Translations under genes and position numbers: made by a program | Notes under the pieces: generated by a model | The model's input: the letters and a program-made list of their open reading frames with translations, nothing else | Told to the model about the DNA's origin: nothing | Database searches by the model: none | Shown: in pieces, positions 1 through 7,390 of the stretch | Position numbering within the stretch: the first letter of the stretch is position 1 | How the letters are laid out: every line of letters begins with the position of its first letter | NCBI GenBank assembly: GCA_046351215.1 | Contig: JAXLYX010000037.1 | Span: 1-31,227, forward strand | Length of the DNA: 31,227 bases | Origin: JAXLYX01 sp046351215 | Lineage (GTDB): Bacteria; Myxococcota_A; Polyangia; Polyangiales; Houyiibacteriaceae | Reading direction: 5' to 3'

Positions 1-31
1 TCGGCGCGATGCGCTGATCGTCGTTCCGTTC

Positions 32-60
32 TTGACAGCGATGTCCGGCGACCATATTGC
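32..60 (+). promoter_or_regulatory. Putative sigma70-type promoter of the SprT-like gene
   Basis: A perfect TTGACA lies at 32-37, followed by a 17-base spacer and TATTGC at 55-60, which matches only three of six -10 consensus bases. It favours the ATG at 89 over the in-frame TTG at 32, which would lie inside the -35 box. This is a motif reading only. Confidence 0.35.
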
Positions 61-88
61 CAACGTTGTGGCGACCACGACGCGACAG

Positions 89-862
89 ATGTCGTTCGAG
101 TTCGACCCGGAGGCGAGCGACGCGTCGCTCCCGACCGACTCCGTCGAGCCCTGGGCCGACGTCGCACGCCGCATCGCGGCTCGCGTCGCGGCGGTCGTCG
201 GCGAGCCGGTCCGCCTGCTGCTCACGGAGAACCGACGCACGATGCTCTCCGCGACGCGCGTCGACGGACGCGTCGTCCTGCGCCTCCACCACGTCTTCCT
301 CCGCGCCGGCGAGGACGTCTGGGACGCCATCGGCGAGTACGTGCGCGAAGGTGGGGGCAAGGCGTCGCCCGCGATCGGGGAGCACCTCGCGGCCTATCGC
401 GACGAGCTGCTCGCCGCGCGCGTCGAGCGCACGCCGATCCGTGAGCGGGGACGGCATCACGACCTCGGGAAGCTCCTCGAGGATCTCTCGATGCGGCACT
501 TCGGCGGGTCGGTCGGCGCCCGGATCACGTGGGGCGCTCGGGGCAAGGGCCCGGGGCGTCGCCGTCGTTCGATCAAGCTCGGCTCGTACGCTCCGGACGA
601 GGGCATCATCCGGATCCATCCGCTCCTCGACCAGGCGTGGGTGCCCACGTTCTTCGTCGAGTCGGTGATCTTCCACGAGATGCTCCATCACGTGGTTCCC
701 CCCGTCACCGTGGGCGGCAAGCGCCTCTACCACACGAAGGCGTTCCGTGCGCTCGAGCAGTGCTACGAGCACCAGGAAGAAGCCGAGCGCTGGGAGCGGG
801 AGAACCTCGCGAAGCTCCTCGGGGTGAAGAAGCGCCGGCCGCGCCTCGAGCGCGTGACCTGA
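89..862 (+). CDS. SprT-like zinc metalloprotein
   Basis: A 257-residue protein from ATG 89. In-frame starts also exist at TTG 32 and ATG 41, but a promoter-like element covers them, so 89 is preferred. The key motif is HEMLHH near residues 196-201, an HExxH zinc site preceded by a hydrophobic helix (FFVESVIF), as in SprT-like/zincin domains. A basic stretch (KGPGRRRRS) lies just before the catalytic domain and the C-terminus is rich in Lys/Arg, both suggesting nucleic-acid contact. SprT/Spartan-type proteins include proteases that remove DNA-protein crosslinks, but bacterial SprT-like proteins are mostly uncharacterised. No signal peptide is seen, so it is probably cytoplasmic. The family call is firm; substrate and activity are unknown. 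Confidence 0.78.
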   Translation: MSFEFDPEASDASLPTDSVEPWADVARRIAARVAAVVGEPVRLLLTENRRTMLSATRVDGRVVLRLHHVFLRAGEDVWDAIGEYVREGGGKASPAIGEHLAAYRDELLAARVERTPIRERGRHHDLGKLLEDLSMRHFGGSVGARITWGARGKGPGRRRRSIKLGSYAPDEGIIRIHPLLDQAWVPTFFVESVIFHEMLHHVVPPVTVGGKRLYHTKAFRALEQCYEHQEEAERWERENLAKLLGVKKRRPRLERVT

Positions 863-875
863 GCCCGGGCCCGGC

Positions 876-892
876 CCGTGGTACAACCACGG
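876..892. terminator. Hairpin between the SprT-like gene and the next gene
   Basis: CCGTGGT (876-882) and ACCACGG (886-892) form a perfect seven-base stem with the triloop ACA. It lies 13 bases after the SprT-like stop and 13 bases before the next ATG. There is no T-run, so it could be a weak terminator, a processing hairpin or a protein-binding palindrome. Confidence 0.35.
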
Positions 893-905
893 CCGTGAGG
901 GTCGG

Positions 906-1496
906 ATGAGCGGCAATCAGGGCAACGGTTTCATGTGGGCGATGATCGGGTGCGCCGGGCTCCTCGTGCTCGGCCTCTGCGTCGCGACCGGCATCGGCGT
1001 CTACGTGGTGGTCCAGCGCGGCGGCCTCCCGGGGGTGACCGGACAGCCCGGCGAGCCCCTGCCGCCGCCGCCCGGCGGAGGAGGCACGCCGCCCGGCGGA
1101 GGCAAACCGCCGCCGACCGATCCCGGCGGCGGAGGGCCGATCCACGTCGAGGCCACGGTGCGCTCGGTGACCGGCTCCGCGCCGGTCGCCGTCGGCGACA
1201 CCTGCACGACGGATGTCGAACAGGTTCCCCGCGAGGAGGGCGGCTACTGGTGCCGCGCCCAGATCACCTGCGCGGGCAAGCTGCTCTACGGCGGGCCCCA
1301 GAGCGGCTACTTCCCCTGCACCTTCGCCTCGCAGCCCTCGACCTCGGTGCGGGGCCAGGACGATCACACGACGCGAGACGACCAGGACGCCTCGTTGCTG
1401 CTCGACACGGACCTCCGCCAGCTGACGATCGCCGACGACGCGACGGGGCCGAACGGCGCCTTCGGTCTCGAGGCGCGCATCACCGCGGTGCAGTGA
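906..1496 (+). CDS. Membrane-anchored protein with Pro/Gly-rich linker
   Basis: A 196-residue protein from ATG 906, with a GAGG ribosome-binding motif just upstream. Residues about 11-36 form one transmembrane helix. A Pro/Gly spacer of about 35 residues (runs such as PPPPGGGG) follows, then an extracytoplasmic domain of about 110 residues with four cysteines in its first half, likely paired as disulphides, and an acidic tail with DDHTTRDDQD. I recognise no family. It lies four bases before a histidine kinase that has almost no extracytoplasmic domain, so it may supply sensing for that kinase. That role is inferred from position only. A simple anchored envelope protein is the alternative. Confidence 0.65.
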   Translation: MSGNQGNGFMWAMIGCAGLLVLGLCVATGIGVYVVVQRGGLPGVTGQPGEPLPPPPGGGGTPPGGGKPPPTDPGGGGPIHVEATVRSVTGSAPVAVGDTCTTDVEQVPREEGGYWCRAQITCAGKLLYGGPQSGYFPCTFASQPSTSVRGQDDHTTRDDQDASLLLDTDLRQLTIADDATGPNGAFGLEARITAVQ

Positions 1497-1500
1497 GCCG

Positions 1501-2451
1501 ATGGCCCGGAGGCGCAACCTCCCATCGGTCGCCGTCCCGATCATCTTCGGCGCGGCGACCGTCCCCGTCACGGCGGCCCTGCTCGTCGGCTGGATCGTCC
1601 TGCTCGGTCGCCGCATCGCCCAGGAGGAGCTCGCGGGCGACGTCTGGCTGCTCGTGCTCGGGACGATCGCCTTCGCCGCGATCATCACGATCCTCGTCCT
1701 CTTCAGCTACTTCCTCTACCGCGAGATCCGCGAGGTCCGTCGGCAGGACAGCTTCATCGACTCGGTGACGCACGAGCTCAAGAGCCCGCTCGCGTCGATC
1801 AAGCTCTGCCTCGAGACCCTCGGACGTCCCGAGCTCGCGGCCGAGCAGCGCCAGAAGCTGCGCGACATGATGATCCACGACGTCGAGCGGCTCTCCGGCT
1901 TCATCGACGACGTCCTGCAGGCGAGCCGACTCGCCCACGAGGCCGCGACGATCAATCTCTCCGACGTCGACCTCGCCGAGCTCGCCCGCTCCATCGCCGC
2001 GACGGTCGCGGGGCGCCATCGGCTCAGGGAAGAGGCGATCCGACTCGAGATCCCCCGCGGTCTCGTGCTGACCTCCGACCGACCCGCGCTCGAGCTCGTG
2101 CTCCGCAACCTGCTCGACAACGCCGTGAAGTACTCGAACGACCCCGTCACCGTCACCGTGCGGGCCTTCCTCGAGCCGAAGCGCGGACACCTGGTGCTCG
2201 AGGTGACGGATCGCGGCATCGGCATCGAGCGCGAGAATCTCAAGCGCATCTTCGACCGCTTCTATCGCGTGGACCACGAGAGCGTGCGGCGCCGCAAGGG
2301 AACGGGGCTCGGCCTCTTCGTCGTCTCCTCCCTGGTGAGGAACCTGGGGGGGCGCATCACGGCGCACTCGGAAGGCGTGGGACACGGGACGACCATGCGT
2401 GTCATCCTTCCGCGGGCGGCCGCCGCCCAGCCAGCAGCCCCTTCGGAGTGA
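1501..2451 (+). CDS. Sensor histidine kinase with minimal sensor region
   Basis: A 316-residue membrane kinase. Two transmembrane helices (about 11-36 and 48-73) are joined by only about 11 residues, so there is no real external sensor domain. The HisKA domain follows directly, with phospho-acceptor His91 in VTHELKSPLAS. The ATPase domain has an N box (NLLDNAVKY), G1 (DRGIGI), an F box (IFDRFYR) and G2 (GTGLGL). It should autophosphorylate and pass phosphate to the regulator encoded immediately downstream, whose GTG start overlaps the stop by four bases. The PhoR-like layout is clear; the stimulus is unknown and may come from the membrane, a partner such as the upstream anchored protein, or the redox/energy state. 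Confidence 0.9.
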   Translation: MARRRNLPSVAVPIIFGAATVPVTAALLVGWIVLLGRRIAQEELAGDVWLLVLGTIAFAAIITILVLFSYFLYREIREVRRQDSFIDSVTHELKSPLASIKLCLETLGRPELAAEQRQKLRDMMIHDVERLSGFIDDVLQASRLAHEAATINLSDVDLAELARSIAATVAGRHRLREEAIRLEIPRGLVLTSDRPALELVLRNLLDNAVKYSNDPVTVTVRAFLEPKRGHLVLEVTDRGIGIERENLKRIFDRFYRVDHESVRRRKGTGLGLFVVSSLVRNLGGRITAHSEGVGHGTTMRVILPRAAAAQPAAPSE

Positions 2452-3185
2452 GGACCGTGGCGAACGACAGACGCAGGCTCTTGGTGGTCGAGGACGAGGA
2501 GCACCTCGCGGCGGGCCTCAAGCTCAACCTGGAGCTCGAGGGGTACCAGGTGGACGTCGCGGCCAACGCCCGCGAGGTGGGCGAGCGTCTGGTCGGCCTC
2601 GAGGCGTACGACGCCATCATCCTCGACGTGATGCTCCCGGACATGAACGGCTTCGAGCTCTGCCGGCGCATCCGCGAGTCGGGCAACTTCGTCCCCGTGG
2701 TCATGCTCACGGCGCGCTCGGCGCCGGAGGACCGCGTCATGGGCCTCGAGGCCGGCGCGGACGACTACATGGTGAAGCCCTTCGAGCTCGGGGAGCTCCT
2801 CGCCCGCGTGCGGTCGATGCTCCGCCGGCGCGAGTGGGAGAAGGGCGGCGGGCGGACGCGCTCCGGGAACGTCCTCGGCTTCGGCAAGGTCCGGGTCGAC
2901 TTCGACACCCACGACGTCTACGTCGACGGGCTCCCCGAGAAGCTCACGCAGCTCGAGATCGACCTGCTCAAGTACTTCTCCAACAATCCGGGACGCGTGC
3001 TCTCGCGCGACGAGCTCCTCGAGAAGGTCTGGAAGCTCCGGAACTACTCGAACACGCGGACGGTCGACAACTTCCTCTCGCGGCTGCGCAAGCGCTTCGA
3101 GGAGGACCCCCAGAACCCACAGTACTTCCTGTCGGTGCGTGGTGCGGGCTACAAGTTCGTCCCGACAGGCGGCACCTCGACCTGA
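2448..3185 (+). CDS. OmpR/PhoB-family response regulator
   Basis: A 245-residue DNA-binding regulator. The receiver domain (about 10-125) has acidic residues in VVEDEE, phospho-acceptor Asp60 (IILDVMLP), Thr88 and Lys110 (MVKPFE). The C-terminal winged helix (about 145-240) includes LTQLEIDLLKYF, SRDELLEKVW and the recognition-helix region RTVDNFLSRLRKRFE. The GTG start at 2448 overlaps the kinase stop (GTGA), which implies translational coupling and a cognate pair. A second GTG at 2457 is possible. No promoter of its own is visible, so it is presumably transcribed from upstream of 906 or 1501. Its target genes cannot be read from the sequence. Confidence 0.93.
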   Translation: MRTVANDRRRLLVVEDEEHLAAGLKLNLELEGYQVDVAANAREVGERLVGLEAYDAIILDVMLPDMNGFELCRRIRESGNFVPVVMLTARSAPEDRVMGLEAGADDYMVKPFELGELLARVRSMLRRREWEKGGGRTRSGNVLGFGKVRVDFDTHDVYVDGLPEKLTQLEIDLLKYFSNNPGRVLSRDELLEKVWKLRNYSNTRTVDNFLSRLRKRFEEDPQNPQYFLSVRGAGYKFVPTGGTST

Positions 3186-3237
3186 GGCTGCGTGTCGGAC
3201 GTTCCCAGGACGGCGTCCTCGCTGCATCATCCGCCGC

Positions 3238-3597
3238 ATGCCGAAGAAGTCGAAGCCGGTCCTCTACCACAACCCTCGCTGCGGCAAGTCGCGCGAGGCG
3301 CTCGCGTTGCTCGAGGAACGTGGGGTGGACTTCGAGGTCGTGCGCTACCTCGACACGCCGCTCTCGGCGGCCGAGGTGAAGGCGCTCCTCGCGAAGCTCG
3401 GAGGCAAGCCGGCGGCGGCGCTGCGGACGAAGGAGGCCCCCTACGCGGCCCTCGGTCTCTCCGCCACGAGCACGGCGGACGAGGTGGCGGCGGCCGTCGC
3501 GTCGAACCCGATCCTGCTCGAGCGACCGATCCTCGTCGTCGGCAAGAAGGCGGTCATCGGGCGCCCGCCCGAGCTCGTCCTGTCGATCCTTCCCTGA
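3238..3597 (+). CDS. ArsC-family (glutaredoxin-dependent arsenate reductase-like) protein
   Basis: A 119-residue thioredoxin-fold protein. The ATG at 3238 gives the typical family N-terminus (LYHNPRCGKSRE), so the longer frame upstream is not used. Cys15 in NPRCGKSRE corresponds to the catalytic cysteine of E. coli ArsC. Three arginines in family-typical contexts (ALRTKE, LLERPILV, VIGRPPE) match the arsenate-binding residues. It resembles the short YfgD-type branch, whose true substrate is less certain than for plasmid ArsC. No arsenic efflux or ArsR gene is nearby, so a general thiol-redox role is as likely as arsenate reduction. It sits 52 bases after the response regulator and ends before a hairpin-rich spacer. 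Confidence 0.85.
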   Translation: MPKKSKPVLYHNPRCGKSREALALLEERGVDFEVVRYLDTPLSAAEVKALLAKLGGKPAAALRTKEAPYAALGLSATSTADEVAAAVASNPILLERPILVVGKKAVIGRPPELVLSILP

Positions 3598-3614
3598 GGC
3601 TGGAATGCGCCGAC

Positions 3615-3637
3615 CCGGCGGGCGCTCGGCCCGCCGG
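3615..3637. terminator. Strong GC hairpin after the arsC-like gene
   Basis: CCGGCGGGC (3615-3623) and GCCCGCCGG (3629-3637) form a perfect nine-base stem with a five-base loop, 17 bases after the arsC-like stop. There is no T-run. It is the first of three consecutive inverted repeats in this spacer and is probably a transcription end or RNA-stabilising hairpin. Confidence 0.5.
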
Positions 3638-3643
3638 ACGGCT

Positions 3644-3663
3644 CGAGGCGGGAATCCGCCTCG
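3644..3663. repeat. Second intergenic hairpin
   Basis: CGAGGCGG (3644-3651) pairs perfectly with CCGCCTCG (3656-3663) around a GAAT loop. It lies six bases after the first hairpin. The tandem placement suggests either a bidirectional terminator stack or a small structured RNA. Confidence 0.45.
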
Positions 3664-3674
3664 GAGAGATTGGT

Positions 3675-3699
3675 GCACCGATCCCGCGCCGTTCGGTGC
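3675..3699. repeat. Third intergenic inverted repeat
   Basis: GCACCGA (3675-3681) and TCGGTGC (3693-3699) are perfect complements separated by 11 bases. It completes three inverted repeats within 85 bases. The rest of the spacer (3700-3855) shows no ORF or clear promoter that I can support. Confidence 0.4.
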
Positions 3700-3855
3700 C
3701 ACACGGCTTCCCCCCCTCGACTCGACGCGTTCGTCGGACTCGGGCGCGGCTCGATCTTCCTAACCCGCCGGGGCGAGCCCGCCAAGTGAAAATCGCGTCA
3801 CGATCGCGCGCGCTCCGACGAAGGCTGCGATTCCGGATGGTTGCAGCACCGAAGA

Positions 3856-3872
3856 CCAGGCCTCAGGCCTGG
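3856..3872. terminator. Palindrome over the stop codon of the FAD dehydrogenase
   Basis: CCAGGCCT (3856-3863) and AGGCCTGG (3865-3872) flank one base. As RNA this gives a six-base stem with a five-base loop containing the TGA stop of the minus-strand gene. It may help end transcription or protect the 3' end, but no T-run follows. Confidence 0.3.
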
Positions 3873-5491
3873 CCGTCGATGCCGCGGCCGTTCACGATCG
3901 AGCCGGCCACCGCCTGGCCCGAGAAGATGCAGCCGCCGAGGAAGGTGCCCTCGAGGGCGCGCTTGCCGTGGATGCCGCCGCCGCCGAACCCGGCGGCTTC
4001 GCCGGCCGCGTAGAGGCCGGGGAGGGGATTGCCGTCCTTGCCGAGGACGCGCCCGTGGAGATCCGTCTGGATGCCTCCGAGGCTCTTGCGCGTGAGCACC
4101 GAGAGCCGGATCGCGACGAGCGGGCCCGCCTTCGGATCGAGGATCTTCTGGAGGTTGCAGGTGCGCAGCTTGTCGCCGCGATACTGCCGCGCGTGCTGGA
4201 TGCGGCGGATCTGATCGTCGTTCTGGAGCTTCGGTCCGCGATCGATGTTCGCGTCGTAGTGACGGAGCTCCGTCTCGAGCGTCGCGAGGTCGACGTCGTT
4301 CGTGCCGGCGAGGGCGTTCATCTTCTCGACGAGCGCCGGCAGCGAGTCCGCGTGGACGAAGTCCGGGCAGTGGTCGAGGAAGTCGTGGGCGAGCTCGTCG
4401 TTGCCGAGGACGAGGCGCTTGAAGAAGCCGACCACGTTCTTGTCGCGCACGTCGACGTTGTGCTCGGCGCCCGAGACCGCGAGCTCGCGCCGCAGGATCT
4501 CCCAGTTGAGCACCTGCCACGAGTACTTCTTCGGCTGCGCGCAGATCTTCTCGAGGAGGAGCAGCGTGTCGTACGAGCCGACGAGCGGAGGATCCTTGAA
4601 GCGCTCGCCGCGGTAGTTGGTCCAGATGGCCGACTTGCCCGGCACGAGGGAGAGCCCGTGGAGCGGCCAGCGCGCCTTCCAATGGCGCACGCCGGCGGCG
4701 TAGTTCCACATCTTCTCGAGGTGCGTGACGTTCGCTCCGGCCTTCGCGGCGAGGTCGAAGAAGCGACCGTCGGCCTCCGGGATCGAGCCGTTGAGCAGGA
4801 CCTCCGGCGCGGTGCCGAGGTACGGAGGCCAGTGCTCCTTCACCTTCTCGAGGTTGCCCGCGAGGCCGCCGGCCGCGATGACGACGTTCTCGCCGCGCGC
4901 CCAGAACTCCTTGCCCTCGGGATCCGTGCCGTGGGCGCCGACGAAGCGGCCTCCCTCCTTCACGAGATCGTCGACGGTATGACCGAAGAGGATCTCGACG
5001 CGTCCCTCGTCCTCGTGCGCCCGGAGGCGCGCGGCGAGGGGCTTCACGATGCCCTCGCCCGTACCCCAGGCGATGTGGAAGCGGGGGACCGAGTTGCCGG
5101 GCACGAAGTAGCCACGCTCCGTCCAGTTGACGGCCGGGAAGAAGCTCACGTCGCGCTTCGTGAGGTAGCCGCGGATCTTCTCGAGGGAGCGGCTGACGTA
5201 GGCCTCGGCCCAGCGTCGCGGCCAGACGTCCTCCGGCCCGATCTCTCCGTAGGTGAGCCAGTCGTGGAGCGCGAGGTCGACGCTGTCCTTCACGCCCATC
5301 AGGCGCTGCTCGGGCGAGTCGACGAAGAAGAGCCCACCGAAGGACATCTTCGCGAGGCCGCCGAAGCGATCCTCGCTGGCCCGATCGATCAGGACCACCT
5401 TCTTCGCGTGGTCGCAGAGCTCGAGCGCCGTGACGATGCCCGCGAGACCCCCACCGAGCACCACGACGTCACCGGTATATGCTCGACCCAT
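3863..5491 (-). CDS. FAD-binding dehydrogenase (fumarate reductase/ketosteroid dehydrogenase-like)
   Basis: A 542-residue flavoprotein. The start at 5491 is chosen because GGAGGA lies directly upstream and the dinucleotide-binding fold begins at once. Residues 8-36 form the FAD Rossmann motif (GGGLAG at 13-18, acidic end in LIDRA). A second FAD contact lies near the C-terminus (GLYAAGEAAGFGGGG followed by a GxFLGGCIFSG helix). This is the layout of the succinate dehydrogenase/fumarate reductase flavoprotein superfamily and resembles the predicted FAD-binding dehydrogenases of unknown substrate. The absence of heme or iron-sulfur partners nearby argues against a respiratory fumarate reductase. 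The substrate could be a steroid-like or other activated CH-CH compound. It is a single-gene unit convergent to the arsC-like gene, and no signal peptide is seen. Confidence 0.85.
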   Translation of the reverse strand: MGRAYTGDVVVLGGGLAGIVTALELCDHAKKVVLIDRASEDRFGGLAKMSFGGLFFVDSPEQRLMGVKDSVDLALHDWLTYGEIGPEDVWPRRWAEAYVSRSLEKIRGYLTKRDVSFFPAVNWTERGYFVPGNSVPRFHIAWGTGEGIVKPLAARLRAHEDEGRVEILFGHTVDDLVKEGGRFVGAHGTDPEGKEFWARGENVVIAAGGLAGNLEKVKEHWPPYLGTAPEVLLNGSIPEADGRFFDLAAKAGANVTHLEKMWNYAAGVRHWKARWPLHGLSLVPGKSAIWTNYRGERFKDPPLVGSYDTLLLLEKICAQPKKYSWQVLNWEILRRELAVSGAEHNVDVRDKNVVGFFKRLVLGNDELAHDFLDHCPDFVHADSLPALVEKMNALAGTNDVDLATLETELRHYDANIDRGPKLQNDDQIRRIQHARQYRGDKLRTCNLQKILDPKAGPLVAIRLSVLTRKSLGGIQTDLHGRVLGKDGNPLPGLYAAGEAAGFGGGGIHGKRALEGTFLGGCIFSGQAVAGSIVNGRGIDGQA

Positions 5492-5586
5492 GCTCTCCTC
5501 CGTGCCGATGCGCGATGCGCGTCGCGCGACATGCACCCTCGGGGCGAGGCTACAAGCGCTGGCGACTCCAACGCCACGACTGCCTG

Positions 5587-5613
5587 TGTATATGAACTCG
5601 ACGTCAGTTTCAA
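5587..5613 (-). promoter_or_regulatory. Putative promoter of the FAD dehydrogenase
   Basis: Read on the minus strand, TTGAAA (5613-5608) and TATACA (5592-5587) are separated by 15 bases, in a locally AT-richer patch about 95 bases upstream of the start. The short spacing lowers confidence. Confidence 0.35.
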
Positions 5614-5696
5614 GTCCCAATCGACGCCTGCCGACGCCTTTCCGTCCTGGGCGGGTCCACGTCCCGGGCCCTCCGCGACGGGGGTGTGACCGTTCT

Positions 5697-5702
5697 TTGA
5701 CA
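5697..5702 (+). promoter_or_regulatory. -35-like TTGACA upstream of the desaturase
   Basis: A perfect TTGACA lies 57 bases before the desaturase ATG, but no convincing -10 box stands at 16-18 bases. It is recorded as a weak promoter lead in the divergent 267-base spacer. Confidence 0.25.
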
Positions 5703-5758
5703 TTGGCGGACCGAACGATGACTCGCCGCGGATCGGAGCCGGCCTAAGTTCAGCCCTT

Positions 5759-6790
5759 ATGTCGCAAGAGTCGCCCGCCCCCGGTGCCGCCGCGACGCCC
5801 GTGAAGGGCGCCGGCTTCTACCACGCCTTCGGAATGGTCCCCTTCATCGGCGTGCACGTCCTCGCGCTCGTCGGCGGGATCGTCTACGGCGTCAGCACCG
5901 AAGCCGTCCTCCTCGCCGTCGCGCTCTACGTCGTACGGCTCTGGGGCGTGACCGCGGGCTACCACCGCTACTTCGCGCATCGCGCGTACAAGACGAGCCG
6001 GGTCTTCCAGTTCCTGCTCGCGTTCCTCGCGCAGACGACCTCGCAGAAGGGCGCGCTGTGGTGGGCGGCGCACCATCGCGTGCACCACAAGCTCTCGGAC
6101 CAGCCGGGCGACGTGCACTCGCCGATCCTCGGCGGCTTCTACCACGCGCACCTCGGCTGGCTCTTCGACGAGACCAGCGAGACGCGCTGGGACAAGATCC
6201 AGGACTTCGCGAAGTACCCCGAGCTCGTCTGGCTGAACCGCTACTGGATGGTCCCGCCCGTCGCCCTCGGAGTGGCCTGCTACCTCCTCGGTGGCCCGCA
6301 GGGGCTCTTCATCGGCTTCTTCGCGAGCACCGTGTTCACCTGGCACGGCACCTTCTTCATCAACTCGCTCGCGCACGTCGTCGGCAAGCGCCGCTACCCG
6401 ACCACCGACCACAGCCGGAACTACTGGCTGCTCGCGATCCTCACGCACGGCGAGGGCTGGCACAACAACCACCACCACTACCAGTCGTCGGCGCGCAACG
6501 GCTTCTACTGGTACGAGTGGGATCCGACCTACTACGTGCTCGTCGTCCTCTCGTGGTTCGGCATCGTCTGGGATCTCCGCCCGGTGCCCGAGCGTGTGCT
6601 CGAGGAGGGCCGCCGGCTCGACGCCGAGGCGAAGGCGCGCGGCCACGCGCTGCCGCTCCCGGTGATCGACGCGAAGCAGGCGCTCGAGGGCGCGAAGGTC
6701 GCGCTCGAGGAGACGAAGGTGGCCTTCGGCGAGAAGCTCGAGGAGACCAAGGCCGCGCTCGCGCAGCAGAGCCATCCGCCGACCGCCTGA
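5759..6790 (+). CDS. Acyl-CoA / fatty acid desaturase (membrane, di-iron)
   Basis: A 343-residue integral-membrane desaturase of the stearoyl-CoA delta-9 type. All three histidine boxes are present: HRYFAH (69-74), HRVHH (106-110) and HNNHH (235-239). They would bind the di-iron centre that uses O2 and electrons to insert a double bond into a saturated acyl chain. Hydrophobic segments before and between the boxes fit four membrane passes. The last 60 or so residues form an Ala/Glu/Lys-rich amphipathic helix with a repeated ALEETKV-like unit, an extension beyond the usual core. It is probably used for membrane-lipid fluidity. It has its own spacer on both sides and a hairpin terminator seven bases after the stop. 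Electron donor and regiospecificity are not visible. Confidence 0.93.
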   Translation: MSQESPAPGAAATPVKGAGFYHAFGMVPFIGVHVLALVGGIVYGVSTEAVLLAVALYVVRLWGVTAGYHRYFAHRAYKTSRVFQFLLAFLAQTTSQKGALWWAAHHRVHHKLSDQPGDVHSPILGGFYHAHLGWLFDETSETRWDKIQDFAKYPELVWLNRYWMVPPVALGVACYLLGGPQGLFIGFFASTVFTWHGTFFINSLAHVVGKRRYPTTDHSRNYWLLAILTHGEGWHNNHHHYQSSARNGFYWYEWDPTYYVLVVLSWFGIVWDLRPVPERVLEEGRRLDAEAKARGHALPLPVIDAKQALEGAKVALEETKVAFGEKLEETKAALAQQSHPPTA

Positions 6791-6797
6791 CCCGCAG

Positions 6798-6819
6798 CGG
6801 GGAGGTCTCCCTCCCCGTT
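6798..6819 (+). terminator. Terminator-like hairpin after the desaturase
   Basis: CGGGGAGG (6798-6805) and CCTCCCCG (6810-6817) form a perfect eight-base stem with a TCTC loop, followed by only two Ts. The position directly after the stop supports a transcription end. Confidence 0.55.
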
Positions 6820-6857
6820 CGCGGAACGTTGCGAACCGGCGGGCCGGTCCTGACAAT

Positions 6858-6897
6858 CAGGGACACGATGTGATCGTTCAGGTCACGGAGGTCCCTG
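6858..6897 (+). promoter_or_regulatory. Structured 5' leader before the STAS-like gene
   Basis: CAGGGAC (6858-6864) pairs with GTCCCTG (6891-6897), and inside it GTGA (6870-6873) pairs with TCAC (6883-6886). The GGAGG ribosome-binding candidate (6887-6891) lies in the internal loop and stem edge, 12 bases before the ATG at 6904. The fold could hide the binding site. This is a prediction from complementarity only. Confidence 0.35.
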
Positions 6898-6903
6898 TCG
6901 CGC

Positions 6904-7389
6904 ATGGATGGCTCGCCTACCGAAGCCGCGAAGCAGGTCGCCGGTGAGAGCCGAGCGTGGTCCACGCTGGACCACTACCCACTGGTGCTCGTCGTGTGTC
7001 GGGACGGCTTCTCCATGGCCGAGATGGAGGAATGCCTGATGCCGAGCGAGGAGGCGTTCCGGCGGAAGAAGCCCTTCGTCACGCTCCGGGACTTCCGGGC
7101 GATGCGCTCCGGCGGGGCGGATGCCCTGCAGCGTCGTCGGCTCGCGCAATGGCAGGACGAATGGCGCGAGCACATCCAGAAGTACTGCCTGGGCATCGCC
7201 ACCGTGAGCAGCTCGCCGCTGATCCGCGGGGCGATGCGCGCGATCTTCTGGATGTCGCCTCCGCCCTCGCCCGAAGAGGTCTTCGCCGACCTTCCTTCGG
7301 CCGCGAAGTGGCTCGAGGAGCGGCTCCGGAGCGGGGGCGTCGCGCCCCCGCCCTACCTCGCGACGCTGAAGCAGACGAAGACGCCGTGA
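6904..7389 (+). CDS. SpoIIAA/STAS-like small protein
   Basis: A 161-residue soluble protein with no signal peptide. After an N-terminal tail, it has alternating strands and helices (YPLVLVVCRDG, KPFVTLRDFRAM, YCLGIATVSSSPLIRGAMRAI) and ends with EEVFADLPSAAKWLEERL. A late strand, then SPLIRGA, then WMSPPPSPEEVFADLPSAAKWL is a pattern I associate with STAS/SpoIIAA-like single-domain proteins common in myxobacteria. The fold assignment is an inference without alignment. It has no catalytic residues I can identify and no informative partner. It is convergent with the zinc-ribbon gene, with only one base between the stops. The leader folds into a possible regulatory hairpin. Confidence 0.65.
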   Translation: MDGSPTEAAKQVAGESRAWSTLDHYPLVLVVCRDGFSMAEMEECLMPSEEAFRRKKPFVTLRDFRAMRSGGADALQRRRLAQWQDEWREHIQKYCLGIATVSSSPLIRGAMRAIFWMSPPPSPEEVFADLPSAAKWLEERLRSGGVAPPPYLATLKQTKTP

Positions 7390-7390
7390 C

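Noticed and set aside
705..1688. A 327-codon open frame on - over the anchored protein and kinase start
   Set aside because: It has no motif and overlaps two better-supported plus-strand genes.
3238..3597. An arsenic-resistance operon
   Set aside because: Only the ArsC-like gene is present. No ArsR, ArsB/Acr3 or ArsA lies nearby, and a YfgD-like role is possible.
3968..5689. A 573-codon open frame on + opposite the FAD dehydrogenase
   Set aside because: Its composition is Arg/Asp/Glu/Val-rich with no recognisable motif. It mirrors the codon pattern of the minus-strand flavoprotein, so it is a GC-driven shadow.
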